A stretch of 57,481 nt of DNA from Candidatus Cloacimonadota bacterium (GCA_018400535.1 JAGYMQ010000079.1:1-57481), one strand, 5' to 3'. Positions 29,834 to 41,100 are shown, numbered from the stretch's first letter. Numbers and translations are program-made. Notes: generated by a model from the sequence alone, not told the origin.

Positions 29834-32800
29834 ATGGCTTTTGTTCATTTACATAATCACACGCAATATAGTATGTTAGATGGTGCTTGCCGCGTTGACA
29901 AAATGCTAATGATGGCAAAAAAATATGATATGCCAGCGGTAGCTATCACCGATCACGGAAATCTTTATGGAGTTATCGATTTTTATAAAACAGCGCAAAA
30001 GATCGGGATCAAACCGATCATCGGCATTGAAACTTATATCATAAATACTGAATTCGAAGCTCCCGAAGCAAAAAAAGAAATCCGACATCATTTGGTGCTT
30101 CTGGCAAAAAATCTGACTGGTTATAAAAACTTGATTAAACTTTCGACGATCTCCTTTCTAGAAGGATTTTATTATAAACCGCGCATCAACAAAAGAATTT
30201 TGCAGGAACATTCTGAAGGATTGATCTGTTTAACCGCTTGTCTGAAAGGAGAAATTCCTTCGCTTCTCAACAAAGGAATGAATAAAAAAGCAGAAGAAAC
30301 AGTTCATTTTTACAAAAATGTTTTTCGCGATGATTTTTATATAGAACTGCAAGATCATGGTTTGGAAGATGAAAAAAAAGTGATGCCAGAATTGATCCAG
30401 CTGGCGCACAAAACCGAAACACAAATGGTCGTTACAAATGATTGCCATTATCTTCACAAAGAAGATGCGGAAGCGCACGACGTTCTGCTTTGCATTCAGA
30501 CAGGTAAATCCCTTTCAGATAATGATCGCTTGAAATATGAGACAGATCAACTTTATTTCAAAACTGAAGAAGAGATGCGACAGCTATTTCCCGAATTGCC
30601 CGAAGCTTATGAAAATAGCTTGAAGATAACAGAAAAGATCAATTTGGAATTGGATTATAATAACTTTTTGTTTCCGCGCACTGCTATTCCCGAAGAATAT
30701 AAAACATCCAAACAATATATCAAAGATCTATGTTATCAGGCAGTTAAAGAAAAATATCCGGAATTGACCGCAGATTTGAAACAGCGCATCGAATATGAAT
30801 TGAAAGTGATCAATAAAATGGGCTATAACGAATATTTCCTGATCGTGAAAGATTTCATCGATGCGGCACACAAAATGAATATTCCAGTCGGGCCTGGTCG
30901 AGGATCTGCAGTGGGAAGCGTCGTTGCCTATTTGCTGGGAATAACGCGGATCGAACCTCTAAAATACGGCTTATTGTTCGAACGATTTTTGAATCCTGAC
31001 CGAATCGGAATGCCCGATATCGATATTGATTTTTGTGCCGAAGGTCGCTCAAAAATTATCGATTATGTAGTGGAAAAATATGGACGGAACAGCGTGGCAC
31101 AGATCATCACGTTTGGAACTTTGGGTGCAAAATCTGTGATCAAAGACGTAGCGCGAGTCATGGACGTTCCAGCTGCCACGGCGAATGAGATCACAAAATT
31201 GATCCCCACTTCACCAAAGATCACTTTGGAGAAAGCTTTGAAAGAATCTCCCGATTTTGCAGCTAAAATGGCAGAAAACGATATCAACTCATCAATCTTG
31301 ACCTATTCCAAAGTTCTGGAAGGATTGATCCGACACAGTGGTGTTCACGCAGCTGGCGTCGTGATCGGCCCTGGAAAATTAAGCGATTATGTGCCTTTGA
31401 CCACGAACAATCAAAAAGATAGCGATCTCTCTGTTCTCGTGCAGTATGAAGGCAAATGGTTAGATGATCTGAAGATTTTGAAGATGGATTTTTTGGGATT
31501 GAAGACCTTGACTTTGATCGAAAAGACGATCGAGCTTGTAAAACATTCCCAAAATAAAAAGATCGAGATCGAGAATGTCGATCTTTCTGATCAAGAAACT
31601 TATGAATTATTAGCAAAAGGGCAAACGGATGGCATTTTTCAATTTGAATCGGCAGGAATGAAAAAATATCTGCGCGATCTTCGCCCCAACAAATTTGAAG
31701 ACCTGATCGCTATGGTCGCACTTTATCGTCCTGGCCCGATGCGATTCATCGATAATTATATTCGTCGAAAACATGGTCAGGAACAAATCAGCTATATACA
31801 TCCATTGACTAAAAATACTTTAGAAGAGACTTATGGCGTCACAGTCTATCAGGAGCAGGTAATGCAGATCGCGCGCGAGATGGGTGGATTGAGCGGAACA
31901 GAAGCAGATACTTTGCGGAAAGCGATCGCCAAGAAAAAGCTGAAAACGATGGAAAAATTGAAAGTGAAATTCGTCGAAGGAGCTTCAGAAAATAATGTTA
32001 AACCGCAGGTCATTGAGAAGATCTGGAATGAATGGCTGGAATTTGCCAAGTATGCTTTTAACAAAAGTCATGCAACAGCTTATGCTTTTGTAGCTTTTCA
32101 AACTGCTTTTTTGAAAGCGCATTTCCCAGTAGAATTTATGGCAGCTTTGCTTTCTCTGGAAGATAATCCAACCAAAATTCCATATTTTATGGAAGAATGC
32201 AATTCAATGGATATCAAAGTTATTCCTCCAAATCTAAATAAAAGTGGTTGTGAATTTATCGTCGATGGAAAAAATATTCTTTTTGGCTTGAAAGCAATTA
32301 AAAATATTGGCACTGCCGCGATCGATATGATGATCATTGATCGTAAAGAAAATGGTGAATTCAAAGATATTTTTGATTTTTGCTCTCGTCTAGATACGAT
32401 GGTGATAAATAAAACGATCTTGGAAAGCTTGATCTGTTCTGGTGCGATGGATGAAATTCCAGGCACACGCGCCCAGAAATTTGAAGCGATCAGCAGTGCG
32501 TTGGATTATGCTTCCAATATCCAAACAGAAAAAAAGCGCGGTCAAATAATGCTGTTCGATAGTTTCAGAGAAGAAAATAATGAAGAAGATTTCCGTCCAA
32601 AATTGACAGAAATTCCCGCATGGACCCTGAAAAAGAAGTTGAAAGAAGAGAAAAAAGTTTTGGGCTTTTATTGGTCGGGACATCCTTTGAACAAATACAA
32701 AAATGTAATCAGACTATTCGTCAATGCCAATTCAGAAAAGGCAACTTACGAAATGGACAAGATCCCAAATCAAATCCGAATTGCTGGCGTGGTTTCCGAA

Positions 32801-33277
32801 ATTTCCAAGAAAAGAAATCGGAAAAATGAATTTTTTGCTATCATCACTTTGGAAGATCTGCAAGGAAAATTTGAAATAGCACTTTTCAATAAAGAATTCA
32901 ATAGATATTTTGAAATGATGAAAGAAGGCGCAGAATTTTTCATTTTTGGACGAAAATCGACCTATACAAATGGCAATAGCTCACTTTTGCGTGTGCTGCC
33001 GTATAATATATTGCGATTTGATGAATTACCGCAAAAACTAAAAGGCGACTATTATCTGAAGATCGATGAGAAAGATCTTACGAATGAACTTTCTCATAAA
33101 ATAGTTTCAGCTTTCAAAAATAGCCCCGGATATTTCACCGTTCATATTAGAATGCAAACCGAAAAATTTAAAACGTTAGAATTAACGCCGCGAAAATTAA
33201 AAATTTTTCCTTCTGAAAACATTATTTCTTTGCTCCGAGCAGAAAATAACATTCTGCAAAAGGTCAATATAAAATGA
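29834..33277 (+). CDS. dnaE: DNA polymerase III subunit alpha
   Basis: A 1147-residue replicative polymerase of the DnaE type. The N-terminal PHP domain starts VHLHNHTQYSMLDG and keeps the metal-binding His pair (His7, His9), AITDHGNL (Asp40, His41) and TNDCHYL, residues lost in Escherichia coli DnaE. The polymerase core has GPGRGSAVGSVVAYLLGI, MPDIDIDFCAEGR with the catalytic acidic residues, and FNKSHATAYAFVAFQTAFLK. The C-terminal OB fold lies near residues 970-1050. The length is normal. AAGGA precedes the ATG. The gene's stop overlaps the start of the next gene by 4 bases. Confidence 0.96.
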   Translation: MAFVHLHNHTQYSMLDGACRVDKMLMMAKKYDMPAVAITDHGNLYGVIDFYKTAQKIGIKPIIGIETYIINTEFEAPEAKKEIRHHLVLLAKNLTGYKNLIKLSTISFLEGFYYKPRINKRILQEHSEGLICLTACLKGEIPSLLNKGMNKKAEETVHFYKNVFRDDFYIELQDHGLEDEKKVMPELIQLAHKTETQMVVTNDCHYLHKEDAEAHDVLLCIQTGKSLSDNDRLKYETDQLYFKTEEEMRQLFPELPEAYENSLKITEKINLELDYNNFLFPRTAIPEEYKTSKQYIKDLCYQAVKEKYPELTADLKQRIEYELKVINKMGYNEYFLIVKDFIDAAHKMNIPVGPGRGSAVGSVVAYLLGITRIEPLKYGLLFERFLNPDRIGMPDIDIDFCAEGRSKIIDYVVEKYGRNSVAQIITFGTLGAKSVIKDVARVMDVPAATANEITKLIPTSPKITLEKALKESPDFAAKMAENDINSSILTYSKVLEGLIRHSGVHAAGVVIGPGKLSDYVPLTTNNQKDSDLSVLVQYEGKWLDDLKILKMDFLGLKTLTLIEKTIELVKHSQNKKIEIENVDLSDQETYELLAKGQTDGIFQFESAGMKKYLRDLRPNKFEDLIAMVALYRPGPMRFIDNYIRRKHGQEQISYIHPLTKNTLEETYGVTVYQEQVMQIAREMGGLSGTEADTLRKAIAKKKLKTMEKLKVKFVEGASENNVKPQVIEKIWNEWLEFAKYAFNKSHATAYAFVAFQTAFLKAHFPVEFMAALLSLEDNPTKIPYFMEECNSMDIKVIPPNLNKSGCEFIVDGKNILFGLKAIKNIGTAAIDMMIIDRKENGEFKDIFDFCSRLDTMVINKTILESLICSGAMDEIPGTRAQKFEAISSALDYASNIQTEKKRGQIMLFDSFREENNEEDFRPKLTEIPAWTLKKKLKEEKKVLGFYWSGHPLNKYKNVIRLFVNANSEKATYEMDKIPNQIRIAGVVSEISKKRNRKNEFFAIITLEDLQGKFEIALFNKEFNRYFEMMKEGAEFFIFGRKSTYTNGNSSLLRVLPYNILRFDELPQKLKGDYYLKIDEKDLTNELSHKIVSAFKNSPGYFTVHIRMQTEKFKTLELTPRKLKIFPSENIISLLRAENNILQKVNIK

Positions 33278-34590
33278 GAAAATCATTCATTTTAGCGATG
33301 TTTTTTTTCCTGAATTCAGTCTTTGCACAGGAAAAAATTACAGTATTTGTAGATGAAAATAGATTCTTGAATAAGCAGCAAAATACGATTCTGGATATTA
33401 ATTATCAGATCGGTTATCAAGAGATGACATTTGTAAAAACTGATGACGGTTTTATTTCTAAACTGAATGTTGCCTTGAAGATCAAGAATGACAAAAAAGT
33501 TGTTTTTGAAGAAGATTATGACAAAGAAATATTATTGAAAGAAAAAAGCCTTACTGTATCAGATCGTTCTTTTTATGATCGAATTTCCCTTACTTTGGGC
33601 AAAAAAAACTATTTTCTGGAATTGATATTTCTTGATGTTTTTTCAGGAAGACAAGATTTGTGGAAACATCAATTTGAAAAACTGCCAGAAAATTCGCTGT
33701 TGAGTGATCTCGAATTTTCGGTGGGTTTACACAAAGCTTCCGAAAAAGAAAAAACGATCTTCCGTCGCGGTGATATCGTCTATGATATTAATCCCGATCA
33801 TATTTTCAGGAAACCAGACGATGATCTGGTGATTTATTACGAAATTCAAAATATCGCACAAGATTCCACTTCCATCCAGCAAAAGATCGAAATCATGAAC
33901 AAAGAATCCACAATTTTCTTTGAAGAAAAAGAAATTTTTATCAACGCATCAAAAAGTGCCAGATTTGAAACAATCGATCTGACAGATTTTCCAGCAGGAT
34001 ATTCTCAGATAAAATTTTTCGTGAAAGATCTGCAAACTGGCGAAATAGAAGTGCGAGAAGATTATTTCAGTCTGATGGAAAAAAGAGAAAAAAGAATATT
34101 TATTTTTGATGATGTGGAAAAAGAAATCGAATTGATCAAATATTTTTTACAGACTTCCCAAAAAAAAGTTTTGCAAGATCTCTCTGAGGATGGGAAAAAA
34201 AATTTCGCTCAAAGATTTTGGATTTCCAATGATCTGGGAGACAGCAAAAATTCTTTTCAAGAACTGATTTTAGATAGACTTGAATATGCAAACGAGCAAT
34301 TTTCCAGTTTCAAAAAAGGTTGGAAAACAGATCGCGGCAGAATTTATATCAAACATGGAGCACCTGATGATATAATTAAAGGGGAATCGGGCTCATACAC
34401 GAAATTCACAAAAAAAGATTATCAAATCTGGAAATATCGATCACATTATAATGCCACATATATTTTCCTCGATGTCCGAGCTGATAGAAATTATAAGATA
34501 ATCTATGCTGAAAATGATGATGTTGAAATATCTCATCCCAATTGGAGAGAATATATGGGAAAGGATTTTGATGAAGGTTTGTTATATTAA
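33274..34590 (+). CDS. GWxTD-domain secreted protein
   Basis: A 438-residue protein with a signal peptide (MRKSFILAMFFFLNSVFAQE). The C-terminal part contains the GWxTD motif (FKKGWKTDRGRIYIKHGAPD) followed by YQIWKYRSHYNATYIFLD, the hallmark of a domain found in Bacteroidota and related phyla. The function is unknown. The N-terminal 280 residues look beta-rich, consistent with immunoglobulin-like folds. It is probably periplasmic or attached to the outer membrane. It overlaps dnaE by 4 bases (ATGA), so translation is coupled to the replicase gene, a pairing that is probably positional only. Confidence 0.85.
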   Translation: MRKSFILAMFFFLNSVFAQEKITVFVDENRFLNKQQNTILDINYQIGYQEMTFVKTDDGFISKLNVALKIKNDKKVVFEEDYDKEILLKEKSLTVSDRSFYDRISLTLGKKNYFLELIFLDVFSGRQDLWKHQFEKLPENSLLSDLEFSVGLHKASEKEKTIFRRGDIVYDINPDHIFRKPDDDLVIYYEIQNIAQDSTSIQQKIEIMNKESTIFFEEKEIFINASKSARFETIDLTDFPAGYSQIKFFVKDLQTGEIEVREDYFSLMEKREKRIFIFDDVEKEIELIKYFLQTSQKKVLQDLSEDGKKNFAQRFWISNDLGDSKNSFQELILDRLEYANEQFSSFKKGWKTDRGRIYIKHGAPDDIIKGESGSYTKFTKKDYQIWKYRSHYNATYIFLDVRADRNYKIIYAENDDVEISHPNWREYMGKDFDEGLLY

Positions 34591-34600
34591 ATAAAAATTT

Positions 34601-34639
34601 TGTTGACGATATTTGATGGTGATTTAAAAAACGTCAACA
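34601..34639. repeat. Inverted repeat between convergent genes
   Basis: TGTTGACG (34601-34608) and CGTCAACA (34632-34639) form a perfect 8-bp inverted repeat around 23 bases. It lies between the ends of the GWxTD gene and yraN. The loop is long and there is no T tract, so a terminator role is doubtful; a protein binding site is possible. Confidence 0.45.
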
Positions 34640-34689
34640 TAATGTGGCTAGTTTGTTTTGAATAAAAAAAATGATGGAAACAAACAAGG

Positions 34690-35061
34690 TTAGATAGCCG
34701 GTAAAAAGGCATCTTTTAAATGTTTAATGTCGAAATTATGGTCGTTGGCTTGAATAATGATGATAACATCGAAGCGAGTTGGCAAATTTTCATATTGTGG
34801 ATTTCGTTGAAGATAGGAATAGGCGGTGTTAATGATTTTTTTCTGTTTAGCAAAAGAAACGCTATTAAGAGCAGCTTGGAGATTTGATTTACGAGTTTTC
34901 ACTTCAATGAAAACAAGTGTGTCAGAATCTATGGCAATTATATCTATTTCTCCATACTGCGAGAAAAAATTAGTTTGCAATATTCTAAAATTCTTTAATT
35001 TTAGGAAATTACAAGCTATTCTTTCGCCAAATTTTCCTAACTTTATTTTATCTTTTTTCAT
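34690..35061 (-). CDS. YraN/UPF0102 family endonuclease-like protein
   Basis: A 123-residue protein of the UPF0102 family with a restriction endonuclease-like fold. The signature is LGKFGERIACNFLKLKNFRI, then YGEIDIIAIDSD and LVFIEVKTRK, giving the GEID...EVKxR catalytic pattern. The role is unknown, possibly in DNA repair or recombination. I chose the ATG at 35061, which puts the conserved G-x-x-GE about 10 residues from the start as usual; an in-frame ATG at 35115 would add 18 atypical residues. No ribosome site is clear for either. Confidence 0.85.
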   Translation of the reverse strand: MKKDKIKLGKFGERIACNFLKLKNFRILQTNFFSQYGEIDIIAIDSDTLVFIEVKTRKSNLQAALNSVSFAKQKKIINTAYSYLQRNPQYENLPTRFDVIIIIQANDHNFDIKHLKDAFLPAI

Positions 35062-35078
35062 AGAATTAAAAAAAAGGC

Positions 35079-35107
35079 TTGACTCATATCTTGTCAATAA
35101 CTTAAAA
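35079..35107 (+). promoter_or_regulatory. Putative promoter of the envelope-machine operon
   Basis: TTGACT (35079-35084), a 17-base spacer and TTAAAA (35102-35107), 58 bases before the barrel-protein start codon. It overlaps the start region of yraN on the other strand. This is the only promoter-like site seen directly upstream of the eight-gene operon. Confidence 0.35.
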
Positions 35108-35136
35108 AGTATCAAGATTATTTACGGGGGTAAATT

Positions 35137-36132
35137 ATGAATAAGAAATTAGTTTTTGTTGTAAGTTTTATTTTGTTCACGTTGTCTTTGGCTTGTGCAA
35201 TGCCCTACACCGTTATGGGTAACATTAATGCACCAGATGCCTACATTTTACCGAATAAAATGGTGGATGTTGGCTTCATTAATTATTTTGCATACGATGC
35301 TGTTGTTGAAAGTGAAGAAGATTCATCGGATACAAATATTTCAGATCAGGTTGACGATATAGATTTCGGGGGCTATCTGAGATATGGCTTAATGGATCGC
35401 GCTGAAGTAGCATTGTATTATGCTAGCACGGCTGGGCTCTATGGCGAAGCAAAGGTCAGATTGATCGTCGAGACTGAATCTTTGCCAGCTCTATCTATCG
35501 GTGTTGCCAATCTTTTTTCCGAAGTAGATGACACAGATAAAAATGAGGTAGATGAATTTCCTGATCGACAAGATTACATCAAGAATTCACCATATATTGT
35601 GGTCAGTAAATCCTTAGTAATTGTCACCGGTATCCCTGGCTTTGATTATCTGGAAACTTCTTTTCATGGTGGCATTGGCACGCGAAGATTTGCAGGCAAG
35701 GGTGAGCTTACAAAAAATGCATCTGGTTTGTTCTGGAGCACAGACATCAAGCCTTCGAGATATTGGGGAATGAATATTGAATTTGATAGCCAGAATATTA
35801 ATATTGGAGCGAATGTATATTATCAAAACTTTGCTCTGAGAGTTGGAATGTATGAATTGGAAGATTATTTTGGTATCAAAGGCGATAATTCATCAAATAT
35901 TTTTGCAGCCAATCTTGTTTATACCTTAGACCAATTCTCCGACATCAAAATTTCTGAACAAAGAAATAAAGTGATCGCTCCCAAAGCAATCACGAGCACC
36001 ACGGCAAAACCAAGCCCGCAATCCTACGAAGAAGGATCGAATCCTTTGCGGGAAGAATTGGAGCTGATCAGACAACGCAGAAAACAAGCTGAAAAAGAAT
36101 TAGAAGAAATCAGAAAATTATTACAAGATTAA
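35137..36132 (+). CDS. YjbH-like outer membrane barrel protein with coiled-coil tail
   Basis: A 331-residue protein with a signal peptide (MNKKLVFVVSFILFTLSLAC). The body has alternating hydrophobic strands such as DFGGYLRYGLMDRAEVALYY, and SFHGGIGTRRF, then NIEFDSQNINIGANVYY, as in YjbH-type outer membrane lipoprotein/barrel proteins. The last about 30 residues (ELELIRQRRKQAEKELEEIR) are a charged helix, likely a coiled coil facing the periplasm. GGGGG precedes the ATG. It is the first gene of the envelope operon, so its job may be to give the machine an outer-membrane anchor. The barrel assignment is an inference from pattern. Confidence 0.65.
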   Translation: MNKKLVFVVSFILFTLSLACAMPYTVMGNINAPDAYILPNKMVDVGFINYFAYDAVVESEEDSSDTNISDQVDDIDFGGYLRYGLMDRAEVALYYASTAGLYGEAKVRLIVETESLPALSIGVANLFSEVDDTDKNEVDEFPDRQDYIKNSPYIVVSKSLVIVTGIPGFDYLETSFHGGIGTRRFAGKGELTKNASGLFWSTDIKPSRYWGMNIEFDSQNINIGANVYYQNFALRVGMYELEDYFGIKGDNSSNIFAANLVYTLDQFSDIKISEQRNKVIAPKAITSTTAKPSPQSYEEGSNPLREELELIRQRRKQAEKELEEIRKLLQD

Positions 36133-36145
36133 ATTATAATTGATC

Positions 36146-38164
36146 ATGAAAAAACTACTCTTGGCAATTATATTAGTTGCTTTTATTTCTTTGGCGCTTG
36201 CCAGACACAATTTTCGTCATGTCTTCGATGCTCGTGGCAAAATGAATTTAATCGAACAGCTCAAAGAAGAAAGAAATCTTTTGGGAAAATTGGAAGAAAA
36301 TATCCAGGACCTGAAATACATAGCTGAACAAAGAAGTTTGATTCGCCAATTGCACAAACAAGGAAATATGGAAGAGATCCGCAAGAATATGCGCGAAGTA
36401 GTCCTCAGTCTGGAAAGACTTTTAGATGAATATCTTTATGACTCTTTCAGTTTAAAAGTGTTGGAATTGTATATCGTTTATAAAGATCTCCCTGAATTCA
36501 AAGATTATATCTTATATTATCGAGCAAAAGATGCGATCTTGAAAAACAACGTTCGGGTAGCATTACCTCTTTTAGAGGATCTGGTAAATAATTACCCCCA
36601 ATCAGAAAAGTTAGATCCAGGCTTAATGCTCTTGGAAGAAGCTTACTTTAAATTAGGTATGGACGAAGAACTGATCGCTGTTTATGATAGATATTCGCAA
36701 ATGAATTCTTTGCAACAGAATTTCTGGATTGCTCAATCTTTGTATAATCTGGGACGATATGAAGAATCCAAAGAGATCTTCCAGATATTGCAGAGATCTT
36801 CTCGATATAATTTCAAAGCACAAGCAATGCTGGCTCTGATCAGTTCACTACAAGATAGCATTGAAAGAGGAATAGAAAAATTTTTGTTGCTGGAAGAAGC
36901 TTACAGTCCCAAAGATCCCTATTATGATTTCATTATCCTATCTTTAGCCAGATTATATTATGCTCAAGATGATCTGGAAAAATCAGCAGCTTATTATTCC
37001 CAATATTATGGAATGCACGAGAACAATGTCGAAGATGCTGTTTTGTATGAAATTGCTGTAGTTTTGAACGAAGCTGGCGATTATCAAAGTGCTATTGATT
37101 ATCTGGATGCTATCATCCAAAAACCAATTAAATCTGAATATTTTGTCTCGGCAAAATTTTTGAAAGCCGTTTCTCAACAAGGACAAGGCGATGTTTCAAA
37201 AGCTCAAGAAACGATCGATGAAATGATCCAGCAGAATAATCAAATATTACAAACCTTAAATTCGAAATATCAACTATTAGATCAATATCATGAAAATAAG
37301 TTAAAATTAGTTGAAGCTCAACTACCACAAAGCGAAAAAGAATGGCTGCAAAATCAAGTCCAAAAAATAGAGACAGATTTGGAAAATATCAATACTGATC
37401 TGGAAAGATTATATAGCGGACTCAATCCACAGATGCTGGATATGTTGAGAATTTTGGAACAGGAATATTTTTGGTATAGCAGCACGATTTCCGATATGCA
37501 AGCTCTTATCCAATTGGCAAAAACTGTTCCAAATAAAAAAATCCCAAAACTACTTGATATTGAGATCGCAAGAGTTGATTCTTCCAAAATGTCGATCGAA
37601 GTCATCGAAAATCTTAGCCATTTACCAAGCATCACAAATGCCGACTATTATTTTGCACAGATATTGGTCGAAGAAAAATATTATCATCAAGACCTGATCA
37701 ATACTTGGGATAAAATTATTGAGATTGCTAAAATGAATGAACATAAAGAGATCATTCCTTTTGCACAGAAATCCAAGCAAATCCTGGAAGAGAATATAAA
37801 CTCTTTGAATGCTATCTCTTCCAATATTTATTCTGGTGAAGTCGATGAAAACATCCGAATGATGATCAATGAAGAAATTGCTGCCATCGAAAACAACAAA
37901 AGAGCATTGCAGGAAATGAAAGAACTGGCAAAAAATAAATTTAACAAGATCATCGCAAATCGATTGAGCACCGAGAAAGAATTTCTCGCTGCAGAATTTG
38001 AAGCTCTTGGTTCGTTATACAAACAAACTTTAAACGAAATTGAAAACGATATTGCCAGCGAAAATGTGGAATATCAATACAATCTTTTGGGTGTGATGTT
38101 CAGACAGACTCAGATCATGGATGATGAATACAAAGAATATCAGGAAAAAGTAAAAAATGAATAA
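36146..38164 (+). CDS. Periplasmic TPR protein with coiled-coil segments
   Basis: A 672-residue protein with a signal peptide (KKLLLAIILVAFISLALARH). Residues about 120-340 contain degenerate tetratricopeptide repeats (for example FWIAQSLYNLGRYEESKEIF and FIILSLARLYYAQDDLEKSA). The second half is long charged helices (about 350-430 and 560-672), probably coiled coils. It is comparable in layout to the periplasmic TPR proteins (GltC/GltE-like) of the Myxococcus Glt complex, without sequence proof. I used the ATG at 36146, 13 bases after the barrel gene. It overlaps the next gene by 8 bases. Confidence 0.75.
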   Translation: MKKLLLAIILVAFISLALARHNFRHVFDARGKMNLIEQLKEERNLLGKLEENIQDLKYIAEQRSLIRQLHKQGNMEEIRKNMREVVLSLERLLDEYLYDSFSLKVLELYIVYKDLPEFKDYILYYRAKDAILKNNVRVALPLLEDLVNNYPQSEKLDPGLMLLEEAYFKLGMDEELIAVYDRYSQMNSLQQNFWIAQSLYNLGRYEESKEIFQILQRSSRYNFKAQAMLALISSLQDSIERGIEKFLLLEEAYSPKDPYYDFIILSLARLYYAQDDLEKSAAYYSQYYGMHENNVEDAVLYEIAVVLNEAGDYQSAIDYLDAIIQKPIKSEYFVSAKFLKAVSQQGQGDVSKAQETIDEMIQQNNQILQTLNSKYQLLDQYHENKLKLVEAQLPQSEKEWLQNQVQKIETDLENINTDLERLYSGLNPQMLDMLRILEQEYFWYSSTISDMQALIQLAKTVPNKKIPKLLDIEIARVDSSKMSIEVIENLSHLPSITNADYYFAQILVEEKYYHQDLINTWDKIIEIAKMNEHKEIIPFAQKSKQILEENINSLNAISSNIYSGEVDENIRMMINEEIAAIENNKRALQEMKELAKNKFNKIIANRLSTEKEFLAAEFEALGSLYKQTLNEIENDIASENVEYQYNLLGVMFRQTQIMDDEYKEYQEKVKNE

Positions 38165-41100
38165 AAAGACCATCATAATTTTCTGTTTATTTCTTTTTTT
38201 CAATGGAGTTTTGCTCTTCGCCCAAGATATTACACCGCAATTGGAAGAAATGTATAAACAGAAACTCGAATATAAAGAAGATATTTACGAAAAGATATTG
38301 CGATTTATCGAAGATAATCCAGATTCTCCTGGAATTGCTAATCTCTATTTTTATCTGGCTGAACTATCGACTGAAGTCAACGTTAATGAACCAGCTAAAA
38401 CAGTCCAATTTTACCGACAAGTATTGGAAATCGATCCAGCTTTTCTCCAAAAAGAAGCTGTTCTCTACAATATTGGTTATTATGGTTTTCAAGCAGAAAA
38501 ACAAAATCGCGATACCAAAAGATTGAATCATATCGATGATTTGGAAATGATCATGAATTGGCCTGATTCTCTGCGGATCACATTAGAAAATATAGATTAT
38601 GTGATTTATGCTCTCAAAGAATTATTGGTTCATCATAAAAATTCTGAGTATTACACCAGAGCTGCCTATCGCCTTGGTGTTATTTATTTCGAATTAGCAC
38701 TCGATGCCAAAAATCCTCAAGAATTTTTTGCCGAAGCTAATGATTATTTCAGTATCGTTGCCGATCAAGTCGATGATCCATTACACTATCTGGGAATGTT
38801 TCAACAGGCTTGGACAAATTTTACCAGCGGCAATTATCAGGAAGCTCTTGTCAATTTCACTCGCATAATTAAAATGATCGAAGATGGGGAATTGAAAGAG
38901 TATGAATCCTATTTTAAGGCAGACGCCATCGAGAATTCTGCTTATAGCCTGATCGAATACGATGCCTCAGATTATGAACAATATTCTGTAGCTGCCGAAA
39001 AAGCAAGAACTCTTTTTAGCAAAGTTTTAAATGACGAACATGGAAAAGAGATCATCCTCAAAGCTGTTGATCTAAAACTAACTTATAATGCTCCTATGCA
39101 AGCTGCTGACCTTTACGCAGCTTATATCGATCTTTATCCTGCTGCGATAGAGTCACCTTTTATTGTAGATTCGATGATTACTATCTATGGAAATAATCCA
39201 GATCGAATTCGTGAGAATAGACCTGCTGAAGAAATGATCATCGAGCAATACAAAACATTGGTAGAAGAATTCAACGCAGAGTCAGATTGGTTCCAAGCTA
39301 ATAAAGATAAAGAAATAAACGATCAGCTGGCTATCATCACAGAAGCCTATGAATTTCTCGAACCAAGATATTACAACAATTTTGCCGATAATAGAATTTT
39401 GGAAAATTACCAAAATTACAAAGATTTTGCTCAAAATTATAAAAACTATGACGCTATTATCTCTAATGAAAGAGAAAATGAGATCGATGAACGGATCGTC
39501 AATATCAGTCAAACATTAGCAGAAGAAATAAATGCTTCTGAATACTATTTCCTTGCGATCAATGATATCAAAAATTATATTCGAGAAAATCCAGAAAGTG
39601 AAAAAATCGCTGAATATAATGAAATGCTGTTCTATGATTATGAACAAATTTATAACACCTTGAAGCCAACCATTGCAGAACAAACCTATCAAGACTCGAT
39701 CAATAACATCGTGCTCGATGAAAGTGCTCTCGATTCGATTTTTGTGCAAGCATCAAATGATTATGAAGATTATCTTTTATTAGCCAGCGCTCAAGATGAA
39801 TCCAGAATTCAAGAACTGATCCGCATCATCTACCGTCGTGCAGAACTAAATTATGCGAACGAAAAATATAAGAATGCGGCCAAAGATTATAACCGACTTT
39901 TATCTTTAGATGTGGATAACGAAAAAAGCAAGATCATCTATTCTCGTCTGGCCGAGATCAGTCAGGAAGAAAACGATTATGCTGCTGCCGAGCAATATTA
40001 TCGCGAAGCTTTCCAATTTGCCGGATCAGAAGAAAAGGAAACTTATAAAAATAATATTCTGGCAATAAAACAACAAAAGGCTACTACATTTGCTGATTCA
40101 GCAAATTTTGAAAATGCTGCTGCTGAATATCTGGAACTTGCCAGCGAAGTGGAAGAAACAAATCTGGATGAAAGCAATGGATATATCTTGAAAGCGATAG
40201 AAAATTATCAAAACGCTGGAAGAAATCAAACAGCTATCGATCTTTATCTTGAAATCGCCAGCAGAAGAGATACAAAAGATGCTATCCTCGCTGCCTATTT
40301 GAATGCCTGGACGATTTCTGACTCGATAAATGATTGGCAACAAAGTGAAAAGCTAAGGCGAGAATTCATAGATAAATTCAGCGGTTCTAATGAAGCTTTT
40401 CGTTTGAGAAGAGAATTAATCAGCTTTTATGAAGATGAAAATAAATTCAATGACAAAGCAAAAGCTGCAGAAATGTATATAACATTGCATAATGATGCTC
40501 CCAATATTGATATTGGAGAAAATGAACCAGCAGACATTTTTTTGAATGCGATCCGTATTCATAATGAGCTGGAAAATGAAGATAAAATAATCGAATTAAG
40601 TTTGAAATTCGATGAAATGTATCCCGATCATGAACGAGCAAATGGTTTACTGACAAACGTAGCAAGAATTTACAAAGAAAGAGGAAAAGATCAAAAGTTT
40701 GAAGATCTTGCGGCCTACCTCTATCAAAAAGACCCAACGATTGACTTGCTGCTTGATATTGCAAAAGAAGATCTGAAAAACCTTGCCAGTCAAGTCGATA
40801 GCCTGTTCAAAGAAAAGCAATATGATCTGATGCAAACAAAGATATCTGAGTTCAAAACTGCTGATCAAAAATACAAAGATCGAGGTCTGAATCTTCCTAC
40901 AGATGGAATTTATGATCAATTTGATTATAATAATAATTACATCGCCTATCACAATAAATTCCAGGAAGAGATTCGAGCACTTGAAACAGGAATCCTTGCC
41001 GAAACTCCTGATGAATTGATCCGCGTTAATAATTTAACCAAATGGAAAGATCATCTAACTGGTGGAAGAAACCGAATTCCCAATTTACTTAACCGTTGCC

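Noticed and set aside
34601-34639. Inverted repeat as a bidirectional terminator for the GWxTD gene and yraN
   Set aside because: The 8-bp stem has a 23-base loop and no T tract; kept only as a repeat.
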